Part shown: piece by piece, positions 62,461-64,000 of the stretch | Layout: each line of letters begins with the position of its first letter | How positions within the stretch are numbered: position 1 is the stretch's first letter | From: Quercus robur | Taxonomy: Eukaryota; Streptophyta; Magnoliopsida; Fagales; Fagaceae | Assembly (NCBI RefSeq): GCF_932294415.1 | Contig: NC_065536.1 | Span: 13,857,974 to 13,921,973 of the forward strand | Direction of reading: 5' to 3' | Length of the DNA: 64,000 nt | Translations under genes and position numbers: made by a program | Notes under the pieces: model-generated | Told to the model about the DNA's origin: nothing | What the model saw: only the letters and a program-made list of their open reading frames with translations | Database searches by the model: none

Positions 62461-64000
62461 AGTGATTGGTAGGGAAGGATACAAAGCATATAAGCATTGT
62501 GAGTAAAGCGTGGAGTTGCCATGAACTAGCTCACTTAATGTACGGCTTATGGGATATCAGAGCAAGTGACATGGAGAGAGGTGATCCAAGCTACGAACGA
62601 GCTTGCAGTACAGAGTGGAATCTGTTTGTTTATTTAGAGCCCTTGAAATTCTGATTAGTTTAATCTAATGAATTAACTAAGTAGTTACTTAGGTTAATTA
62701 TTTAGATCTAGATTAAACTTATGCAATCATATTACTTAGTGCAAAAAATTAAAGAAGACAGTAATATGATGACTTAGGAAAACCAATGAAACAAACTGTT
62801 TCAAGGTAAAAACTTGGGGAGGATTTAACCTAACTATCTCCTATGATAGAATGGAAGATTACAATAGATTCAAACCCTAAATCTAAAACTACCTCAAGTA
62901 GAACTTATTAACACGACCACGTGCAACTTCGAATCTACGGACTCTTCTATCTTGGATTTGCTCAACACAAACTCCTGATTTTTGATTTTGAGATCCCACT
63001 CAAAGGTTTCAAATTACCATCAGTAGTAGATCTTTATGTAGCAACTTGTTTCCACAAGTTCTTAATTGTAGATCTCGTTTCGGTAGATGCTTGTTGAGTT
63101 AGAAGGTACAAAAACCTCTCAAATTTCACAAGAATAACTCACAAGTCTTCCAAGAGACTCTAAAACGTAATTAGGATTTTCCTTTTATACCTTGTAGTGT
63201 AGGATTGAAACCCTGAACATTTTCGCGGGCTTGGGCCTGATTTAAAATTTGCAGAATCAACTAATTTGCGATTTTCGATCAGTCGAGTTTAATTTTCGAT
63301 CGGTTAAGCTTCACAGAACTTGAACTCTCCTTTCTATAGCTTGAATGTTCTTAAATCTTGATTTGTACAATCTTGAGCAATGTCTAACACCTAATCTAGA
63401 CTTGTTTTTGTTCTTGGTTTGCCAACATACACAAAATGAGAATCTAAATGTTACACATCCTTATTTTTTTGAGAATAACACCTTGTTTAATCTTGTTGTG
63501 CAGGTGCTACACCTTACTGAGCACAAGTTTTATAATTTGCACACATGTGTTCATGATTGGTTAGTAACAGTGGCAAGATAGTTATTTATGCATTTCTTTT
63601 AGGATTTTTTAGTCCTTACATTCAAAATATGTGACATTAGAATCAAGATCATTTGTTTAAAAACTATAAACAGCTCAAACAATTAAGCACTACATAGCAC
63701 AAACTAGCAAAGTGCAGAAATACATCAAAGCTTAACAAGGTACATAGTTATCAAATGCAAATTTCATTGGTCAACCTTAATTACACACTTAGTGGTGTGC
63801 AATACACAATTTTTTTTCTATTATTTTTTAAAAATCCTAATCAACCCTAGAATGAAATGCATGAATGAAATGCAAAAATAAAAATAAAAATAAAATAAAA
63901 TCCTAAGCAAAAAAAAAAAAACATTTTGGTCCAAAGGAATAAGGGATATAGCACAAGAACCATGACAAATAGACTCAGTGAAGTTGAGTCTTTTGCATCC
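62461..64000. other. Right end, unassigned, probably repeat-derived
   Basis: No ESL exon was found here on either strand. Words such as TTTTCGATCAGTCGAG and TTTTCGATCGGTTAAG near 63270-63310 are of a kind common in plant LTR sequence, so this may continue the copia fossil or be a separate old element. An A-rich run lies at about 63874-63920. No gene is called. Confidence 0.35.

Overview
This window is plant nuclear DNA, most likely from a dicot, possibly woody. It is AT-rich, its genes carry many short GT-AG introns, and it holds Helitrons, a SINE, a LINE fragment, MITE-like elements and a copia-type fossil. No organellar or bacterial feature was seen. All gene models come from reading splice sites against the family's conserved protein pattern. 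No transcript or database was available.

The locus is a tandem cluster of ERD6-like (ESL) monosaccharide transporters of the major facilitator superfamily. Five copies look complete: B 9621-15357, C 18084-23431, D 28153-35681, E 37646-45754 and F 51467-55926. All five lie on the minus strand and have 18 coding exons with the same phases. They encode 478, 466, 467, 471 and 484 residues. Two copies are damaged. Copy A (5026-7635, plus strand) has only exons 7-18 and carries stops and a deletion. Copy G (59035-61602, minus) has only exons 5-18 in view, has lost the exon 6 splice acceptor, and abuts a copia-type fossil. By sequence, A/B/C, D/E and F/G form three groups. One unrelated intronless gene, a short J-domain-like protein (25775-26362, plus), lies between C and D.

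Region by region: 1-91 is the 3' flank of another plus-strand copy that must lie just left of the window. A 4.1-kb Helitron (92-4221) interrupts it. 4222-4944 continues the same spacer, which is repeated at 7652-8489 after pseudogene A. That second copy preserves the empty Helitron site. Both spacers hold a relic of an ESL exon 1 and leader on the minus strand. Gene B sits between two direct copies of a dispersed repeat (8500-9160 and 16240-16960). D and E, with their flanks, form a tandem duplication of about 10 kb. Upstream of E lie a MITE and a second Helitron (48873-50566) of the same family as the first. Between F and G there is a tandem 446-bp repeat. The right end (61830 onward) is copia-type fossil and unassigned sequence.

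The transporters probably share one biochemical role: moving hexoses across the tonoplast or another membrane by facilitated diffusion or proton coupling, as known for ERD6-like proteins. Changes at positions that line the sugar site in GLUT/XylE structures, strongest in F, suggest that the copies have diverged in substrate or rate. No new type of system was found. The most interesting points are the Helitron with its empty site, the mixed-orientation spacer duplication, the altered sugar site in F, and the J-domain protein with HPN in place of HPD.
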